The translations under genes were made by a program, and so were the position numbers. From positions 806,001 through 870,000 of the forward strand of contig CP051237.1 in the NCBI GenBank assembly GCA_017794825.1: a stretch of DNA of 64,000 bases, in the 5' to 3' direction. This DNA comes from Pararhizobium sp. GTDB taxonomy: Bacteria > Pseudomonadota > Alphaproteobacteria > Rhizobiales > Rhizobiaceae. Under the pieces are notes generated by a model that was given only the letters and a program-made list of their open reading frames with translations, had not been told where the DNA came from and did no database searches. Positions 60,879-64,000 of this stretch are shown here, one piece after another; the stretch's first letter is position 1, and each line of letters begins with the position of its first letter.

Positions 60879-63305
60879 CTATCCTCTCATGCGCTGCGCA
60901 TTGGCGTCGAACAGCGGGACGGATTGCAGGCGCGCGGGTAGCCGCTCGTCCAGCAATTCGATTTCCCAGCCTTCGGAAACGTCCGCGATCTCCTTCGGCA
61001 CATAACCCATCGCCACCGATTTATGCGAGGCGTGGGCATAACCGCCCGATGTCACCCAGCCGGTGACCTTGCCGTCGAGCCAGATCGGTTCGTCGCCGAT
61101 GACGTCGGCGTCGCTGGCGTCGACGACGAAACTGCGCAACCGCAACTTTCCGCCGTTTTCCTTTTCGGCGGCTGCCGCCCATTTGCCGATAAAATCGGCT
61201 TCCTTGGAGAGCGCCACAAAGCGGCTCAGACCGCATTCGAGCGCGCTGTAGACCGGACGGTATTCCCGCGCCCAGGTTCCGAAATTCTTTTCGAGCCTCA
61301 GCGCATTCAAAGCACGAGACCCGAAGAGGCGGATGCCGAAGGCGCCGCCGGCATCCATCAGAAGATCGAAAACGTATCGCTGGTATTCCGCCTTCATCCA
61401 GATTTCGTAGCCGAGATCGCCAGTAAACGAGACGCGGCCGACGATCACCGGCGCCATGCCGATGTCGAGCTTGCGGACATCCATGAATTTGAACGCCTCG
61501 GGCGAGACGTCCTCGTCCGTCACCTGCTCAAGAACCTTGCGCGCATTCGGACCGGCGATCGACAGCCCTACGAGATCGAGACCGTATGGCGCGATCGAGA
61601 CGGACCCGCCGTCCGGCAGATGCTGTTTGAACCAGCGCATGTGATAATCCTGCGCGACGCCGGAGCCGGCGATGAAGAATTCGTTGTCGCCGAGATTGGC
61701 GAGCGTGAAATCGCCGATGACCTTGCCGTCATGCTTGAGCATCGGGGCAAGCGTCATGCGGCCGGGCGCCGGTATGCGGCAGGCCAGCATTCGGTCGAGC
61801 CATGCGGATGCGCCGGAACCGGTGACGCTATATTTCGCGAAGGAGGAGGTTTCGCTCAGGCCCACGTTTTCGCGCACCGCCCGCGCTTCCGCGCCGACGC
61901 AATCGAAATCCGTCGACCGGCGCCACGAGAACGTATCGACCTCGCCCGTCGGCGCGAACCAAAGCGGAACTTCCATGCCAAAAGCGGCGCCGAAACGGGC
62001 GCCGGCGGATTTCAGACGGTCGTAAATCGGCGTCGTGCGAAGGGGCCGGCCGGCTGGCAGTTCCTCGTTCGGAAAACGGATCGAGAAACGCCGCGCATAG
62101 TTTTCCTGCACCTTTGCGTTTGTGTAGGCGAGCGTTGCGTAGTCGCCGTAGCGGCTGACATCCATCGAAAAGACGTCAAACCCCGGATCGCCATGGATCA
62201 TCCAGTTGGCGAGCGCGAGGCCTACGCCTCCACCCTGGCTGAAACCGGCCATGACGCCGCATGCCGACCAGAGACCCCTCACGCCGTCGATTGGACCGAC
62301 CAGCGGGTTGCCGTCTGGCGCGAAGGTGAATGGACCGTTGATGATCTGCTTGATGCCAGCGTTGTTGAAGGCCGGGAAATGCCGGAAACCGACCTCCAGC
62401 GAAGGCGCAATGCGATCCAGATCCGGAGCCAGCAGCTCATGACCGAAATCCCAGGGCGTCACTTTCGGCGACCAGGGCCGGCAGTCCTTTTCATAGGTGC
62501 CCATAAGCATGCCCTTGCGCTCCTGGCGCAGATAGATCTCGCCGTCGAAATCGACGACATGCAGCATCTCCTTGCCGGCCGTCTCGTTGAATTCGACGAC
62601 CTCAGGCATGTCTTCGGTAATGAGATACATGTGCTCCATGGCGAGAACCGGCAATTCGAGGCCGGTCATGCGCCCGACCTCGCGGGCCCAGAGACCTGCG
62701 GCGTTGACGACATGGGACGTTACGATCTCGCCCTTGTCGGTGATCACGCGCCAGGCGCCGTCCGGATTCTGGACCAGATCCTTCACCATCGTGTGGAGTT
62801 CGATTTCGGCGCCGTTCTTCTTCGCCGATTTGGCGTAGGCCTGGGTCGCGCCGTACGGGTCGAGATGGCCTTCGACCTCGTCATAAAGAGCGCCGACAAA
62901 CTGGTCCGGATCGAGCAGCGGCATGAGTTCATGGGCTTCGCGGGGGGAGATGATCTCCGCCTCCAGCCCCATGTACCGGCCTTTCGCCCGCACTGATTTA
63001 AGCCACTCGAACCGGTCCTGCGTGGCGGCGAGCATGACGCCTTCCGTCATGTGCAGACCGATGTCCTGACCGGAATATTCCTCGATCTCACGGTAGAGAT
63101 CGACCGTATATTTCTGCAGTTTGGAGACGTTCGGATCACTGTTGATGGTGTGCATGCCGCCGGCCGCGTGCCAGGTCGAGCCGCTCGTCAGTTCCGAGCG
63201 TTCAAGCAGCACCACATCCGTCCAGCCGAATTTGGTCAGGTGGTAGAGGATCGAACACCCGACCACGCCGCCTCCGATAACGACCGCCTGCGCATGACTT
63301 TTCAT
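60879..63305 (-). CDS. Dimethylglycine/sarcosine dehydrogenase-like FAD and folate enzyme
   Basis: This 808-residue protein has an N-terminal FAD domain (QAVVIGGGVVGCSILYHLTKFGWTDVVLLERSELTSGSTWHAAGGMH; the His in STWHAAGG is the covalent FAD site in dimethylglycine dehydrogenase), a central FAO_M part and a C-terminal GcvT-like folate domain (YSVTGSGASAWLDRML, ISFTGDLGYEIWM-like VSFTGDLGYEIWM, and a final GCV_T barrel). It demethylates N-methylated glycines to formaldehyde or 5,10-methylene-THF. GGGGAG precedes ATG 63305. It is divergent from a GlxA-type regulator, as in glycine-betaine clusters. Confidence 0.92.
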   Translation of the reverse strand: MKSHAQAVVIGGGVVGCSILYHLTKFGWTDVVLLERSELTSGSTWHAAGGMHTINSDPNVSKLQKYTVDLYREIEEYSGQDIGLHMTEGVMLAATQDRFEWLKSVRAKGRYMGLEAEIISPREAHELMPLLDPDQFVGALYDEVEGHLDPYGATQAYAKSAKKNGAEIELHTMVKDLVQNPDGAWRVITDKGEIVTSHVVNAAGLWAREVGRMTGLELPVLAMEHMYLITEDMPEVVEFNETAGKEMLHVVDFDGEIYLRQERKGMLMGTYEKDCRPWSPKVTPWDFGHELLAPDLDRIAPSLEVGFRHFPAFNNAGIKQIINGPFTFAPDGNPLVGPIDGVRGLWSACGVMAGFSQGGGVGLALANWMIHGDPGFDVFSMDVSRYGDYATLAYTNAKVQENYARRFSIRFPNEELPAGRPLRTTPIYDRLKSAGARFGAAFGMEVPLWFAPTGEVDTFSWRRSTDFDCVGAEARAVRENVGLSETSSFAKYSVTGSGASAWLDRMLACRIPAPGRMTLAPMLKHDGKVIGDFTLANLGDNEFFIAGSGVAQDYHMRWFKQHLPDGGSVSIAPYGLDLVGLSIAGPNARKVLEQVTDEDVSPEAFKFMDVRKLDIGMAPVIVGRVSFTGDLGYEIWMKAEYQRYVFDLLMDAGGAFGIRLFGSRALNALRLEKNFGTWAREYRPVYSALECGLSRFVALSKEADFIGKWAAAAEKENGGKLRLRSFVVDASDADVIGDEPIWLDGKVTGWVTSGGYAHASHKSVAMGYVPKEIADVSEGWEIELLDERLPARLQSVPLFDANAQRMRG

Positions 63306-63395
63306 TGTTGGCTCCCCGCTCGCAATCCTGACGCTCCACCCTATGGGTTGGCGTGGGAGACGGAACATGCCAGCCGACATAAAAAATGCAAAAAC

Positions 63396-63409
63396 CGACA
63401 AATTTGTCG
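63396..63409. promoter_or_regulatory. Palindrome between the dehydrogenase and the GlxA-type regulator
   Basis: CGACAAATTTGTCG is a perfect 14-bp palindrome; it is extended by flanking AAAA and TTTT blocks with one mismatched base on each side (63391-63414). It is centred in the 190-base divergent gap 63306-63495 and is a likely operator for the regulator that follows or for an unlinked factor. Confidence 0.55.
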
Positions 63410-63495
63410 CTTTTGGTTGTTTTTTCGCTTGCAATAGAGGCAGTGACGATTTCAGATGGATCGGATTTCAGCAGCAAACTTATTTCGATTTGACC

Positions 63496-64000
63496 ATGCA
63501 AGACGACACACCAACCAGAATGGGCTTCCTGCTCATCGAACGGTTCTCGATCCTGAGCGTCGTCGCCTGTTTCGAGCCGTTGCGCAGCGCCAACCGGATA
63601 CTCGGATACGACGCCTATGGATGGACGTTCGTATCGCTGGAGGGCGGGCCTGTTACGTCGTCCAGCGGCCTGGTTCTGGAAACAGAACCGCTCGATGCAG
63701 CGGCGCGCGATCTCGACTATCTTTTCATCTGCGCCGGCCTCGACATTGGCCCGCCAGACAGGAAACGCATGAACGCCGCCCTGCATCGCGCCAGCCGCAG
63801 CGGCGTGCGCATGGGCGCGGTTTCGGCGGGCACGTTCCTTCTGGCTGAAGCGGGGCTGATCAAGGACCGCAGATGCACGGTGCATTGGGAGTTTCTGCCG
63901 ACCTTCCGCGAAACCTGGCCGGAGATCGACGTGGAGGAAAATCTCTACGTGATCGACCGGGAACTCTACACCAGTTCCGGAGGCATGGCCGGCGCAGACC
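63496..64000 (+). CDS. GlxA-family regulator, N-terminal part only (GbdR-like context)
   Basis: The frame is open from ATG 63496 to the window edge, giving 168 residues of a DJ-1/PfpI-like domain: MGFLLIERFSILSVVACFEPLRSANRILG, LFICAGLDIG, MGAVSAGTFLLAEAGLIKDRRCTVHWEF and the nucleophile-elbow region, where Ala-Gly replaces the usual Cys of active proteases. The AraC DNA-binding domain is expected beyond the edge. Its position divergent from a dimethylglycine dehydrogenase resembles GbdR, which senses glycine betaine and dimethylglycine; this role is inference. Confidence 0.85.
   Translation, partial: MQDDTPTRMGFLLIERFSILSVVACFEPLRSANRILGYDAYGWTFVSLEGGPVTSSSGLVLETEPLDAAARDLDYLFICAGLDIGPPDRKRMNAALHRASRSGVRMGAVSAGTFLLAEAGLIKDRRCTVHWEFLPTFRETWPEIDVEENLYVIDRELYTSSGGMAGAD

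Noticed and set aside
61023..62996. Long plus-strand frame of 657 codons
   Set aside because: It is antisense to the dimethylglycine dehydrogenase-like gene.

Overview
The window comes from a moderately high-GC alphaproteobacterium, most likely a member of the Hyphomicrobiales near Mesorhizobium or other Phyllobacteriaceae. That placement is an inference from gene content (NasS/NasT nitrate control, fused nitrate ABC ATPase, TAXI-TRAP transport, MocR and GlxA-type regulators) and base composition. The DNA is dense with catabolic operons. I see no replication origin, rRNA operon or CRISPR array.

Layout. (1) 1-17320 is an amine and peptide catabolism region. It holds the start of eutB (cut by the window edge), an HD-domain metalloprotein, an M19 dipeptidase and a complete dipeptide/oligopeptide ABC transporter, all on the minus strand. 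A DadA-like amino-acid oxidase, a GMC flavoenzyme, a MocR regulator, an enolase-superfamily enzyme, an aldehyde dehydrogenase and a second amine oxidase follow. A TGGACCTTA motif occurs in both intergenic control regions and suggests one MocR regulon. (2) 17321-19323 is a scar of mobile DNA: a lone tRNA 3' end, an IS481-family insertion sequence with a frameshifted transposase, and five direct repeats spaced about 35 bp apart. (3) 19324-33649 is a full assimilatory nitrate system on the minus strand: nasT, nasS, a terminator-bearing leader, nrtA, nrtB, a fused two-domain ATPase, a multi-GAF protein, nirB, nirD, nasA and cysG (the siroheme supply for NirB). The leader carries features expected of NasT (ANTAR) antitermination. 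(4) 33813-40826 pairs a divergent IclR regulator with a sugar-acid dehydratase, an RraA-like protein and a TAXI-type TRAP importer with its DUF1850 partner.

(5) 40846-48032 holds single genes: RibD/DHFR-like reductase, large AsmA-family protein, glutathione transferase, aldo/keto reductase and a secreted metallophosphoesterase. (6) 48040-57380 is a homoprotocatechuate meta-cleavage cluster (MarR-type HpaR, HpaF, HpaE, HpaD, two FAH-family proteins and an alpha/beta hydrolase), joined by overlapping genes to an acyl-CoA dehydrogenase, a class III CoA-transferase and a MaoC-like hydratase. (7) 57540-60847 has a GNAT acetyltransferase and a BBE-type flavoenzyme divergent from a GlxA-type AraC regulator. 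(8) 60879-64000 has a dimethylglycine/sarcosine dehydrogenase divergent from a second GlxA-type regulator that runs off the window.

Biologically the window reads as nitrogen scavenging (nitrate, amines, peptides, methylated glycines) plus aromatic and sugar-acid use, each module with its own local regulator. The most informative non-coding features are the nrtA leader (putative ANTAR hairpins, terminator and an overlapping sigma-54-like promoter), the 35-bp repeat array, and several clean palindromes in divergent promoter regions.
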